55,118 nt of DNA from an uncultured Saprospiraceae bacterium (GCA_937918905.1 CAKZSH010000068.1:1-55118); one strand, 5' to 3'. Positions 33,422 through 43,595 are shown, counted from the first letter of the stretch. Notes: generated by a model not told the origin, from the letters alone. Translations and numbers: made by a program.

Positions 33422-33587
33422 CGCTTGCGCCACCTTTTCAAGGTGGTGCACAGCATTCCTCTTGGCTCTGCCAACTTTATATCCAATTTTTTTTTGATAG
33501 GTGCTCTGAATATAATAACAATTTTTTTACTTCTCAAGGCAGCGCCTTTTGAATAGTGTGCACCACCTTGAAAAGGTGGCGCAAGCG
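33422..33587. repeat. REP doublet, copy 2
   Basis: Two inverted REP units at 33422-33450 and 33559-33587 (CGCTTGCGCCACCTTTTCAA) flank an interior with GATAGGTGCTCT and AAGGCAGCGCCTTTTGAAT. Each unit contains its own hairpin, CCACCTT/AAGGTGG. It lies about 105 bases upstream of the RAYT start. Confidence 0.93.
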
Positions 33588-33853
33588 TAGTTCATCAGGT
33601 CATTTTTTGTTTTAAGTAATGTTTAACTGGAAATGTGAAAGTATTGTTAAAATTCATCTTATCTATTTCCCTAACCTTCCTTTCAACCATATCTAATAAA
33701 AGTTCAACATTTATTAATCGCTAAAAACCAATTTAGCTACAAAAAATTATACAACTGCAAATTGAAATTTACCTAAATTTTTATTCAACGCAGCATTTAT
33801 AATGGGAGCTTTATTTCCATTTTAAACCTGTATAACCTTTAAATTGTACTAAA

Positions 33854-35548
33854 ATGAAAAATGATTTTTTTGTTTTGAATCGACAGACAATTAAACTGTC
33901 AGAAATTCTAACCTATCTCATTAAGATAGGATTATCCGCCCTCGTTTTTGGGACATTAATATTTTATTCTAGTTGTAAAAAGAGTGATGAAGTATTTGAA
34001 CCAGTTATTGAACTTCCTGATATAATTGTACCTTCTAAATGCGGAATGTTACAGTTTGACAATTATCAGCATTTTGAAAAAGTTTATGATGATTTAGAAA
34101 CTAGACTTGAATCTTTTGAAGATGATTTACAACCTCAAGATACGATTACATCAGAGTATCAACCATTAGAAGATTTTGAAAATGTAAATACTCATAGTTC
34201 TTATCGAAATTATATTGAGGGACAAATCACTCATATGGAAGATAATGATATTGATATTACTCAACAGAATTATCCTGATTCACTTTTTGGTGGAAATGAT
34301 GAATTAAAATCCATTATGAGTATCGAGAGGATGTATTTAATAGGTGATACTATTTACTATCATTATGATGATTGTATACTTATCATGTTGAAAACAGAAG
34401 ATTGCTACCTTGGAAAAGAGGCACTCTTAAACATCAATAATGGAATTCCAATGCAAGATGTTTTGAATGACTTTGATTACTATTATATCACAAATATCTG
34501 TGAGAGTGCCGAAACACCTTCTACTCGAAGTGGTGGTTGTCAAGATAGATGTGGAATATCTCCACGGTTTACAAGTAGTTTTGTAGAAACAGACGGAGGT
34601 GATTCCTTAGAAGTAACACTTACAAATATTACTGGGATTAGTTTGTCTAATGCAGCTATGAACTTCACCTTTATTTATGATACTATATCATATAATCCAA
34701 GTGTAAGTTTTTTACAACCCTCTACAAAATTTAAAATTGTAAATACTGGAGTTACTCAATGTATTTCTGTAAGACTTGATGTCGTAGGATTTGATAATAT
34801 TGGAAAACTTTGTAGAGCTTGTGAAGAAAGGCTTGTTTGTGTGGGAGGACCATGTCCAGTTAATTTTGAATACTTTGGAAGCATAGATGGCGGCACTTTT
34901 ACTGCTTTGCCTCCATCATTACCAGCAGGAGTAACCGTAACAAAGTATACTTGGTTTTGGGGATGTGGTAGTATTCCTGAATCTACAGTAAATAGCACAG
35001 TAATTCACAAGTTTCCTTGTTTTAGTCATAATGGTTTTGAAGTAACCTTGGAGATGCTCTTATCTAATAATTGCTCTTCTAGTATCACACAAAGGGTTTA
35101 CCCTAAAGACTTTACAGATTGTTGTTCCGATAATTCAAAATCATTTGATGCTTATTACTTACCAAGTGGAAATGAAAAAATCTGGACAAGACAGTTTCAT
35201 AATGCTTTTCCTCGGAAAAAACGTTTAAGAGCTATTTCAATTTATTGGAAACAAAAGAGTAATGGTAAATGGAGACGAAGGAGAACAAATCAAAAAATAA
35301 CTTACATGGGTAATGTAAGAATAGGTAGTTCAAGTTGCTGTAGTTGTGATTTAGTTCTGCCAATATCAGGGCAAAAACAAGCTCGAAGAAAAAGGAAAAA
35401 GTTTCGATATACGTATAAGGTTCAAAATGTACCAAGAGGAGAAAATACTTCAGTTTTTTTCGGAGATGAATGGAGGGTGAGATATGAGTTTGGCAATAAT
35501 TATCAAGAAATTTACAATACTCGTATTACTGCTGATGGTTGTAATTAA
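33854..35548 (+). CDS. Cysteine-rich lipoprotein of unknown function
   Basis: A 564-residue protein with a long N-terminal signal ending FGTLIFYSSCKK (lipid cysteine at 41). An acidic region (about 60-180) is followed by Cys-rich beta segments (SGGCQDRCGIS, CRACEERLVCVGGPCP). A PKD-like stretch (KYTWFWGCGSIPES, HKFPCFSHNGFEVTLEM) and a basic tail (KQARRKRKKFRYTYKV) complete it. More than 15 cysteines suggest disulfides in the periplasm or on the surface. REP doublets lie on both sides. No known family is recognised, and no T9SS sorting domain is present. It may be a surface or adhesion protein, but that is inference. Confidence 0.65.
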   Translation: MKNDFFVLNRQTIKLSEILTYLIKIGLSALVFGTLIFYSSCKKSDEVFEPVIELPDIIVPSKCGMLQFDNYQHFEKVYDDLETRLESFEDDLQPQDTITSEYQPLEDFENVNTHSSYRNYIEGQITHMEDNDIDITQQNYPDSLFGGNDELKSIMSIERMYLIGDTIYYHYDDCILIMLKTEDCYLGKEALLNINNGIPMQDVLNDFDYYYITNICESAETPSTRSGGCQDRCGISPRFTSSFVETDGGDSLEVTLTNITGISLSNAAMNFTFIYDTISYNPSVSFLQPSTKFKIVNTGVTQCISVRLDVVGFDNIGKLCRACEERLVCVGGPCPVNFEYFGSIDGGTFTALPPSLPAGVTVTKYTWFWGCGSIPESTVNSTVIHKFPCFSHNGFEVTLEMLLSNNCSSSITQRVYPKDFTDCCSDNSKSFDAYYLPSGNEKIWTRQFHNAFPRKKRLRAISIYWKQKSNGKWRRRRTNQKITYMGNVRIGSSSCCSCDLVLPISGQKQARRKRKKFRYTYKVQNVPRGENTSVFFGDEWRVRYEFGNNYQEIYNTRITADGCN

Positions 35549-35554
35549 TTATTA

Positions 35555-35571
35555 TAGAGATGTCATCTCTA
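35555..35571 (+). terminator. Possible weak terminator hairpin
   Basis: TAGAGAT and ATCTCTA pair around a three-base loop seven bases past the lipoprotein stop. The following AT-run is short, so termination is only possible. Confidence 0.35.
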
Positions 35572-35591
35572 ATTATTAAATTTGGAGTACT

Positions 35592-35758
35592 GCTTGCGCC
35601 ACCTTTTCAAGGTGGTGCACAGCATTCCTCTTGAATCCGTCAATTTTATATCCAAATTTTTTTTTTGATAGGTGCTCTAAATAGAATAATAATTTTTTTT
35701 ACTTATCAAGGCAGAGCCTTTTGAATGGTGTGCACCACCTTGAAAAGGTGGCGCAAGC
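35592..35758. repeat. REP doublet, copy 3
   Basis: Inverted REP units at 35592-35619 and 35731-35758 are nearly identical to copy 2, and so is most of the interior. It lies between the stop codons of the Cys-rich lipoprotein and the AsmA-like gene. Confidence 0.93.
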
Positions 35759-35803
35759 CTACGGTTTTTATTTTTTATCAGATGTGGAACTAGTGAGCAA
35801 TTT

Positions 35804-38800
35804 CTAATCCTTCCCCTCCTCAACTCGATACCTCTTCCTATTCTTCTTCGAATTAAACAACTTCCACCGAAACCTCAACCGTTCCTTCTTAGGTCGAGCT
35901 TCAATTAAAATCGGTATCCCTTTCCGTTTAGAGTTACCACTTTTCATAGCTTCAGCAGTAATATATCGACGATATAAATTACTAAAAGGAACCGTCAATA
36001 GAATTCGGGTTTTATCAAAAGCAGCCCAATTATAAACGCCCTCCACCTCAAAATCAAAAGAGCTAGAATGTAATCCCGTTTTCTTTAAATACAAATTGTT
36101 CCCACGAATTTGAATCGTCGTAGCAAGGGAATCAAAGTGAATATGTTCCAATTTTCTTTTTCGAAATAAGAAACCTGAAAGATCTTCCAACGCTTTGACA
36201 TTGATCAATTCTCCTCCGTTAAATTGTAGATGAACATCACCCAACATCGTTTCAGGTAAGATCGAATAATTGGAATTGACGTCGGCTTTAAATTGAACAT
36301 TTGCAGAGGCATTGCCTTTGAGATTTTTATAACCAAACTGCTCTTGACCAAAATCTTTAAACTGTCGAAAGATTTCTTGTATATCGTTTTGCTCCATTTT
36401 TACCGTTAACTCTAATTTGGGGTTATGAAGCACTACGCCCGATAAAGCACCGTCGAGACTCACTTTGCCTTTTGCAATTTCCATTTTCAAATTGTTCAAT
36501 TGAACTGAGTCAGGTTGGAAGGAAATTTTTCCTTTGACCTTATCTGCTTTAAATTTTTCGTAAGCCAATACTTTGATATCTGTACTCATTTCTAAAGAAC
36601 CTTTTTCCAATAATTTATCGATTAAGGTAGCGGTATTGGACAAAACACTTTCCGTTGTATCTGCGGTAACAAAAGGAATAGCTTTTTTATTTTTGGCAAT
36701 ATCGTGAGGGGTGGTAAAACTTCCTAAATCAAAATAAGGTGAAGTCACTTCCAATTCTATATTCGCCTTTCGGTTAGGTAAAATAAAAAATGGGAAAAAA
36801 TCTTTTGACTCACCACTACTAATAAATCGATTGCCATTGACGAGCATATCTAAGTCTCGAATGTAAATTGATTTTTCATCAAATCTTAAATGGGCATAAA
36901 TATCTTCAAAGTCAAAATGACGATAATTATAAAATATTTCTCCATTCACAATTTCAGCGGTACCATCTACTTCCGCTTGAAGTATATAATTTTCAGCAGT
37001 CATCGAATCAAACAACGGCGCATGATAATCGAAATCCATTTTAAAATACCCTTTTTGTAATTCTATAAATTCTGACTGGAGTATTTTTTTTAATTGGTCA
37101 AATTGCATTCGAGTTTTAAAGTGGGCATCTATTTTGGGATCATCTGGATTGGTGATAAATGCTCGACCTTTGATATTGTTCTTTGGCCCAAAACCAAAAT
37201 TCAAACTATCCACAACCAACTGATGTTGCAATGGATTTTGAAGATCAGGAACAAGTTGCGCTTGTAGTAAAAATGGATCAATCACATTTTCGTCCGTAAG
37301 AATCGAATCGATCATTAAATCAATTTTCCCTGTAGCCAAATGAAAAACCGTATCCAACGAACGGAACAAATCGGGAGGGGAGGGGATGGCTTTTTGCGAA
37401 GCAGTATTATTTTTATTGTTATTTCGTAGGTCAAAATAATCGCCTCTTAAATTTAAATCTACTTTGGTCTTGATGGATTTTTTTTCATTGAAAAAAGGAT
37501 AGTCATTTACTTTTCCATTTAAAATAAATGGCGAATACTCATATTCGAAATTCAAATTTTTAAAATCAACTTGGTCGTTGTTAAAACTCATCAAGCCAGA
37601 GATTTTTTGTACAGGCCAATCGAATTGATCGATTTCCATTTCCAATTGATCGAAGTCAATCGCACCTCGATATTGAATATCTGAAATGAATTTTTCTTTT
37701 TCAAAAATGGAACGCAATGGAACATTCGCATACAATTTCATACTAGCATCTCCGTCCATGATTTCCATTGTTTTTGGAAAAAAGAAATTCGCAGTTTGAG
37801 TCGTCTTAGGTAAATTTAAACTTACCCATACATCCGTGATGGAATCATTGGACAATCCCAAGTCAATAGACATATCGGTATGTCCCATAAAATTGGCGGT
37901 CATTTTATCAATCCGAATCATCGAAGAATCTATAAACTCAGGACGCCGTGGCGTAAATAATTCGAAACTAGAATTTAAATCTGTCGCAAATAAATCATCA
38001 AAAATCAAAGAATCAATTTGGAGTTGGATTTTGCCATTGATATTGGTTGCGATATCTCGAAATAGTTTTTCGAGTTTTTCAGAAGTGAGTAATTTACTTT
38101 TTGGGAGGTTGGTATCATTTGGGGTTTCGCTTTTAAATTGGTTAAAGTTGAGTACATCAAACTCCAAATCCAAATCACTTTTCAAGGCGTCCGCATCATA
38201 AAAAAGATACTCTGGTAAATTTCCCAACTGCCCACTTATATGAATATTGGAACCCATCCACTCCAAAAAAATATCATCCAACGAAGATTCATTTTCGGAA
38301 AAACGCATATGCCCTGAAAGCGAAGGCCAAGAGGCATAACGATTGTCTTGGTCAATTTTAACGTCATCAAAAGTTGCTTCTCCTTTGAGTTTAATATCTA
38401 ATTCTTCGAATGGAGAGTTTAATAAATTCTTTAAATCTCCTTGATATTGAAAATCGAATGTTGCATCCCCATTGCTAAAAGTTAACTTGTCTTGCGATGC
38501 CAACAAAGGATTCAAACGAGGCATATTGATTTTTACTTTTCCAAATACATCAACCTTTGGTTTTTTGAGATTAGTAATTTCCCCATTTAATTTCATAGGA
38601 ATTACGCCTAGCAATTCACCATCCAATTGCTGAATTGTAACACACGCTGTTGCAGGATTTCCGATTCCATCTTCATCACAATCATTATTAAATTGTCCTA
38701 CGAAAGTTGCAGAAGTCATTTCTGCACCATTGAAAACCAATCGAGTGTCCTTTGATGAAAAATCAATTTTGATGACTTCCTTTTGACCTGAGTTCAATTT

Positions 38801-39763
38801 TTTATTCATCGAAAAATTGGCTCGAATAGGTTGCTCCACTTTTATATCTCTTAAAACATAGTTGATTTTTTCAGAAAGCAAAGGCATCACCTCTTTCATC
38901 GTAACTCCATCGGTATTTACTTTTAGTTGTAATTCATTCGTATCTGCTCGAAGAAAATGAGCATCAAAAGTATAGCGATTTTCATCAACGGTAAGCGTGG
39001 AGTTTTTGGCAGTTATCATTTTACCTTCATCAAGCAAAGCCAAATTCATATCCAACTTCCCAGATGTATTCATCAAAAATCCAGCTTTGTTTTTTTGAAA
39101 AACCAAACCATCAAAAAAACAATCAGATAATAAATGAGCTGTCCAATCTCCATTTTCTAAAACTTGTGGTTGGATTTTAGCATGGCTAAGTTGGAATTTT
39201 TGCCATTTTCCTTTTGCTATTTTTTGATGATGAAAATCTAAATAATTGATTTGGACAAAAGGAAGTTCTTTTATTTTGGTTTTAAATGCTTTTGATTTTT
39301 TCTTTTCTAAATTTTCTGCTTCGTTCGTATTTTCTCGAAACGTCAAATTACTATTATCCAACGAGTCCTTATAAATATGAATCCATACACTATCCAGTTC
39401 AAAAGGATAAGCATAATAATTTTTGGTTTTAAAATCCCAAACATTGACTTCAGAATTGGCTTGACTGATTTTTAAAAAAGGAGGGAGGTTTTCATTCGTG
39501 GTGGCGATAGATAAACCACGAATTTGAATTTTTAATTGAGAAAAAAGTTGAGTCCATTCTAGTTCATAGCCTTCTAATTCTATCTCTGCGTTCCATTTTT
39601 CGAGGGCTGTATTTTCGATTTTTTCAATGATAAAAGGATGATCCACTCGTAAAATATACCACCCAATCATAACTGCTATACCTAACAATAGGAATAGCCA
39701 AAGCAAAATTTTTGCTAGTCGTTTTCCTGTTTTTAGTATGTTATTTTGATTAGGAGTCTCCAT
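35804..39763 (-). CDS. AsmA-like envelope protein
   Basis: A 1319-residue protein with one N-terminal membrane helix (about 19-37, LLWLFLLLGIAVMIGWYIL). A long periplasmic domain of repeating beta strands follows, in the AsmA/TamB/YhdP style (HISGQLGNLPEYL, FILNGKVNDYPFF, VSLDGALSGVVLHNPKLELTV). The C-terminal part (from about 1190, DVHLQFNGGELINVKALEDL) matches the AsmA-like C-terminal region, where strands form a groove thought to carry lipids between membranes. A basic tail follows (KKERLRFRWKLFNSKKNRKR). The gene is apparently monocistronic between two repeat elements. The lipid-transport role is from family knowledge. Confidence 0.82.
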   Translation of the reverse strand: METPNQNNILKTGKRLAKILLWLFLLLGIAVMIGWYILRVDHPFIIEKIENTALEKWNAEIELEGYELEWTQLFSQLKIQIRGLSIATTNENLPPFLKISQANSEVNVWDFKTKNYYAYPFELDSVWIHIYKDSLDNSNLTFRENTNEAENLEKKKSKAFKTKIKELPFVQINYLDFHHQKIAKGKWQKFQLSHAKIQPQVLENGDWTAHLLSDCFFDGLVFQKNKAGFLMNTSGKLDMNLALLDEGKMITAKNSTLTVDENRYTFDAHFLRADTNELQLKVNTDGVTMKEVMPLLSEKINYVLRDIKVEQPIRANFSMNKKLNSGQKEVIKIDFSSKDTRLVFNGAEMTSATFVGQFNNDCDEDGIGNPATACVTIQQLDGELLGVIPMKLNGEITNLKKPKVDVFGKVKINMPRLNPLLASQDKLTFSNGDATFDFQYQGDLKNLLNSPFEELDIKLKGEATFDDVKIDQDNRYASWPSLSGHMRFSENESSLDDIFLEWMGSNIHISGQLGNLPEYLFYDADALKSDLDLEFDVLNFNQFKSETPNDTNLPKSKLLTSEKLEKLFRDIATNINGKIQLQIDSLIFDDLFATDLNSSFELFTPRRPEFIDSSMIRIDKMTANFMGHTDMSIDLGLSNDSITDVWVSLNLPKTTQTANFFFPKTMEIMDGDASMKLYANVPLRSIFEKEKFISDIQYRGAIDFDQLEMEIDQFDWPVQKISGLMSFNNDQVDFKNLNFEYEYSPFILNGKVNDYPFFNEKKSIKTKVDLNLRGDYFDLRNNNKNNTASQKAIPSPPDLFRSLDTVFHLATGKIDLMIDSILTDENVIDPFLLQAQLVPDLQNPLQHQLVVDSLNFGFGPKNNIKGRAFITNPDDPKIDAHFKTRMQFDQLKKILQSEFIELQKGYFKMDFDYHAPLFDSMTAENYILQAEVDGTAEIVNGEIFYNYRHFDFEDIYAHLRFDEKSIYIRDLDMLVNGNRFISSGESKDFFPFFILPNRKANIELEVTSPYFDLGSFTTPHDIAKNKKAIPFVTADTTESVLSNTATLIDKLLEKGSLEMSTDIKVLAYEKFKADKVKGKISFQPDSVQLNNLKMEIAKGKVSLDGALSGVVLHNPKLELTVKMEQNDIQEIFRQFKDFGQEQFGYKNLKGNASANVQFKADVNSNYSILPETMLGDVHLQFNGGELINVKALEDLSGFLFRKRKLEHIHFDSLATTIQIRGNNLYLKKTGLHSSSFDFEVEGVYNWAAFDKTRILLTVPFSNLYRRYITAEAMKSGNSKRKGIPILIEARPKKERLRFRWKLFNSKKNRKRYRVEEGKD

Positions 39764-39987
39764 ATTTTATAAGAAGAAACTGTCCTTCTGAAACAGTCTC
39801 AAATTAAGCTATTTATATGGTAAACGGAAGAAGAGGAAGATAGATTGGTGTTAGAGGTGTTTTTTTGTAAATAGAAGTCTTGGCGCGAATGGAAGAGTAT
39901 ATTTGGGTAGCAGCGTTATTAATAAATAATGGAAATGGAGAGGTTATCAATGCAGGAAAAAGTGTGTATTTATCAGGAAAAGAAATG

Positions 39988-40182
39988 CTAATACCGAATT
40001 TAGGGAGTAGGTTATTTAATTCCTACTCCCTTAATAAGATATGTCGTGTATATTGAATTATTTTTCGCCCCTACTCTTCGAAAAAGCCTCGTGATAGCTA
40101 GGCTATCCCTGCGTTTTTTGCCTTGATTATCGACAAAATCTAAATCAATATACACAACACCTCTTATTAAATTCGGTATTAG
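39988..40182. repeat. Long inverted repeat carrying a nested palindrome
   Basis: The right arm 40143-40182 (CCTCTTATTAAATTCGGTAT) pairs with a left arm that is split. The outer part is 39988-40002 and the inner part is 40031-40059, with the 28-base palindrome 40003-40030 between them. The right end overlaps the stop codon of the propeller kinase gene. The core and right arm form copy 2 of the dispersed repeat at 28341. Confidence 0.88.
40003..40030. mobile_element. 28-base palindromic insertion flanked by TTA
   Basis: GGGAGTAGG (40003-40011) and CCTACTCCC (40022-40030) form a hairpin. Compared with the uninterrupted right arm of the host repeat, this palindrome plus one extra TTA is inserted, leaving TTA on both sides. 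Related ends occur at 43871-43882 and 54955-55118, also next to TTA. Confidence 0.6.
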
Positions 40183-43100
40183 TTATATAAAGCCTTTACA
40201 AGTTCTTTTTGATCTTTAACCGTTTTTTTAGGCTTTAATTTTTTACTAATGGTAAAATAAAAAGTAGTGCCTTCTCCTTTCTTAGATTCTACCCAAATCT
40301 TGCCACCATGTCGATGAATTATTTTTTGAGAAAGTGCTAACCCAATTCCTGTTCCTTCATAATCTTGTTTGCTATGAAGTCGTCGAAAAATTTCAAATAT
40401 TTTTGTTTGATATTCTGGAGCAATTCCGATTCCATTATCTTCTACTGAAAATTGCCAAAATTCATCAGATGCAATATCATTGTTAGAAATTATAACAATA
40501 GGAGATTCTTTTTTATTAAATTTAATTGCGTTACTGATAAGGTTGTGAAAGACCATCTCTATTTGATTTTTTTCACAAATGATTTCAGGTAATTTATTAG
40601 CAATAACTTCAACATTTTTTTCCTTAATATTTTGGGAAAGGTCATGCAACTTTGTGAAGACAACATTATCCATGTTGGCTAATTTAAATTCAATATCTTT
40701 TTGACTCACTCTTGAAAAATCTAAAATACTTTTGATTTGCTTAGACATCCGAGTGACGCCATCTACTGCAAAGTCAATATATTGAAAAGCCTCTTCATCA
40801 AAATGTTGTTTGTACCGACGCTTTAATAATCCTATAAAACTTCCAACCACTCTCAAGGGTTCTTGAAGATCATGAGATGCGATATAAGCAAACTGCTCCA
40901 AATCTTTGTTGGATCGTTGTAAATTTTCATTTGATTCTTTTAAATTTTGCTCTCGTTCCTGCAAGGCTTTTTCTACTTTTTTCCTTTGCGTAATTTCTGT
41001 GTTAAGATCTTCATTATATTTTTGTAGTACTAAATTTCTTTGTTTGATATTTTTAGTATAAAATTTCACTCCTGTATATAACAATGTAATTACTAAAAAT
41101 AAACTACCTAGCCTAAACCACCAAGTTTCCCAAAATGCGGGTTTTTTAATTACTTTAAGGACTAATCCTTCTTCATTCCACACACCATCATTATTCGCAG
41201 CTTTTACTCTGAAATCATATGAACCATGTTTAAGATTAGTATAAATAGCTGGAGATTTATCATCAGAATAATTCCAATTATCCTCAAACCCTTCCAACAT
41301 AAATGCATATTTATTTTTCTCTGAACGATTATAATTAAGTGCTGCATAATCAAGAGAGAGGTAATATTCATTATGTTCTAACACTATTTCTTTTGCATAG
41401 ATTCCACTTTTTTGCTTCTCACCATTTGGGCTCATTGTCCGAACATTAGTAATGTAAATATTTGGTGGGACTTCATTACTCTGTAAATTTTGTGGATTAA
41501 ATCGGGTGATACCTCGACGACTACCAAAATACAAAACACCATTTTTGTCTCTATGACTTGATCCTGATTGAAAAATCACATCTCCTAATCCATCTTCTTT
41601 TTCATATTGATTAAATGAATGAGTGAGCGTATTAAAAAAAATAATGCCATCAGTAGTTCCGATCCAAAGATTTCCATCATGGGCTTTTTCTAAGCTTTGA
41701 ATACTATACTTATTACGATCTTTACTATAATTAATGAAAGTTTTTTCTTTTAAATCATATCCACTTAGCCCACCACTACTTCCAATATATAATATGCCAT
41801 TAACTTCTTCAATAATTCCTATCCTATTGGAAGGAATACTCTTTTCTGGGGAAGAAGGATCATGTTTAAATCTTTCAAATACAATATCTCCTGATGGTTT
41901 CTCTATTATTTTATTTAACCCATTATATGTAGCTACCCAAATATCTCCATTGCTATCTTCCTTAATGTCTTTGATAGACATATCACTAATTGACTCGGAG
42001 TTATTGGGTTCATGTTTATATGAATTATATTTTCCAGTATTTTCATCCATCACAAGAAGTCCCTGATCTGATCCAATCCAGATTCTATTTTGGTTGTCTT
42101 TAAACAATGAACGAATGTGAAAATAATTGATTTGTTCTCTTAGCTCAATAGGGAGCGGGAAATTCTTGATGTGATTGGTAGTCATGTCCAACTTGCTTAT
42201 TCCATTTCCATTACCTATATAAAGGTATTTATCATCAGGACTATATATCGCAGAAACAAAATCATTCAACAATAGAATTTCATTTTTTTCAAAACTAATT
42301 TTCTCTTGATTTCGAAAATCATATTTAAAGAGTCCCTTTTTTCCATCTCCAAGCCAACAAATACCTTCCTTGTCGATATAAAAATTTTGTGTAAATGTAT
42401 TGGTAACCCAATCTAACTTATAGACATCAAATTGATTGGTATACCAATTGTAAAGACTTACACCACTAAATGTACCAAACCAAAGTAAACCTTGGTCATC
42501 TTCAAATATAGTCTTTACCTCATCATGTGTGATAGAGGTTTGGTTATTCGATTCATAAAAATAATGTTGAAAAACAAAGTCAGGTTTTTTTGATGAAATT
42601 GGATTTTTAGTTTTGCGAGATAATTCATCTGAATAGATACAGTTTATTCCATTCAAAGTTGCTACCCATAAATTACCCTTTCTATCTTGAAATATTTCTC
42701 CAATAGTATTACCTGCAATTCCATTGTTATTATTTGTATTAGAGTAGTTGTAATAGTTGGGTTCCCAATCTGAATCTATCAAGTTGTTATTGGCATCACT
42801 TGGAAGTTCCATTAAAAATAAACCTGCTCCTCGTGTTCCAACCCAATAACGATTTTGGTTGTCTTCAATAATTTTCCAAATATGTTTTGCTTCCGTTTTT
42901 TTATTAGGAAAAAAGGTACGAAATTTAGAATTTTTGATATTGCCATCAGCAGAAGGAATCAATAAATTTAGACCTCCTGCCCAAGTGCCTACCCAAATCC
43001 ATCCTTTAGTATCTTCCAAAATTGTTAAAACGGCCTTTCCACTTAATGCTTCTGAATCGTTAATATTAGCTTTAAAAGAAACAAAGGATTCCGTTTCGTA

Positions 43101-43595
43101 ATTAAAAATATTTAATCCGTCTTCAGTACCGACCCACAATCTTCCTTTGCTATCTTCTGTAATGGTCAATATCTCATCACTACTTATACTTGAAGGATTA
43201 TTTTTGTCATTTCGGAAGGTCTGCCAAGTACCACTAGGTTGGTGAAATTTAGTCAAGCCCCCTAGTCGTGTACCAATCCAAAGGTTATCCTTGCTATCTA
43301 AAAATAATGCTCGAATACTACTGGATTGGAGGCCTCCTTCGATTTTTGAATCGTTAGCACGGAATACCTTTATATTGTTAGAGGCTTCATATCGACAAAG
43401 TCCATCATTTGTTCCTATCCATATAAACCCTAAGTCATCTTTTACAATTGCATTAACTGTATTATGGGGAAGCCCATCACTATGATTAATTGTATTGAAA
43501 ATAATATTATGGTTGGATTGACCAAAAACCGTATTCCCTATAAAGAATAGAAAATACAATAATGTAAACACCGTTTTTTTATTTGATTGAGTCAT
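40179..43595 (-). CDS. Two-component propeller sensor histidine kinase
   Basis: A 1138-residue membrane sensor. A signal peptide (1-25) is followed by two seven-bladed propellers made of Reg_prop repeats (about 30-690, with motifs such as GFIWIGTNDGLCRY and GRLWVGTEDGLNIF). A Y_Y_Y domain lies at about 750-820. A membrane helix (about 826-846) and coiled coil (860-905) lead to a kinase with H908 in YIASHDLQEPLRVVG and an ATPase domain with VFHNLISNAIKF and GTGIGLALSQKI. Unlike most propeller sensors it has no receiver or AraC domain, so it needs a separate response regulator, not evident nearby. The neighbouring PL6 lyase gene upstream suggests a carbohydrate signal, by inference. Confidence 0.92.
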   Translation of the reverse strand: MTQSNKKTVFTLLYFLFFIGNTVFGQSNHNIIFNTINHSDGLPHNTVNAIVKDDLGFIWIGTNDGLCRYEASNNIKVFRANDSKIEGGLQSSSIRALFLDSKDNLWIGTRLGGLTKFHQPSGTWQTFRNDKNNPSSISSDEILTITEDSKGRLWVGTEDGLNIFNYETESFVSFKANINDSEALSGKAVLTILEDTKGWIWVGTWAGGLNLLIPSADGNIKNSKFRTFFPNKKTEAKHIWKIIEDNQNRYWVGTRGAGLFLMELPSDANNNLIDSDWEPNYYNYSNTNNNNGIAGNTIGEIFQDRKGNLWVATLNGINCIYSDELSRKTKNPISSKKPDFVFQHYFYESNNQTSITHDEVKTIFEDDQGLLWFGTFSGVSLYNWYTNQFDVYKLDWVTNTFTQNFYIDKEGICWLGDGKKGLFKYDFRNQEKISFEKNEILLLNDFVSAIYSPDDKYLYIGNGNGISKLDMTTNHIKNFPLPIELREQINYFHIRSLFKDNQNRIWIGSDQGLLVMDENTGKYNSYKHEPNNSESISDMSIKDIKEDSNGDIWVATYNGLNKIIEKPSGDIVFERFKHDPSSPEKSIPSNRIGIIEEVNGILYIGSSGGLSGYDLKEKTFINYSKDRNKYSIQSLEKAHDGNLWIGTTDGIIFFNTLTHSFNQYEKEDGLGDVIFQSGSSHRDKNGVLYFGSRRGITRFNPQNLQSNEVPPNIYITNVRTMSPNGEKQKSGIYAKEIVLEHNEYYLSLDYAALNYNRSEKNKYAFMLEGFEDNWNYSDDKSPAIYTNLKHGSYDFRVKAANNDGVWNEEGLVLKVIKKPAFWETWWFRLGSLFLVITLLYTGVKFYTKNIKQRNLVLQKYNEDLNTEITQRKKVEKALQEREQNLKESNENLQRSNKDLEQFAYIASHDLQEPLRVVGSFIGLLKRRYKQHFDEEAFQYIDFAVDGVTRMSKQIKSILDFSRVSQKDIEFKLANMDNVVFTKLHDLSQNIKEKNVEVIANKLPEIICEKNQIEMVFHNLISNAIKFNKKESPIVIISNNDIASDEFWQFSVEDNGIGIAPEYQTKIFEIFRRLHSKQDYEGTGIGLALSQKIIHRHGGKIWVESKKGEGTTFYFTISKKLKPKKTVKDQKELVKALYN

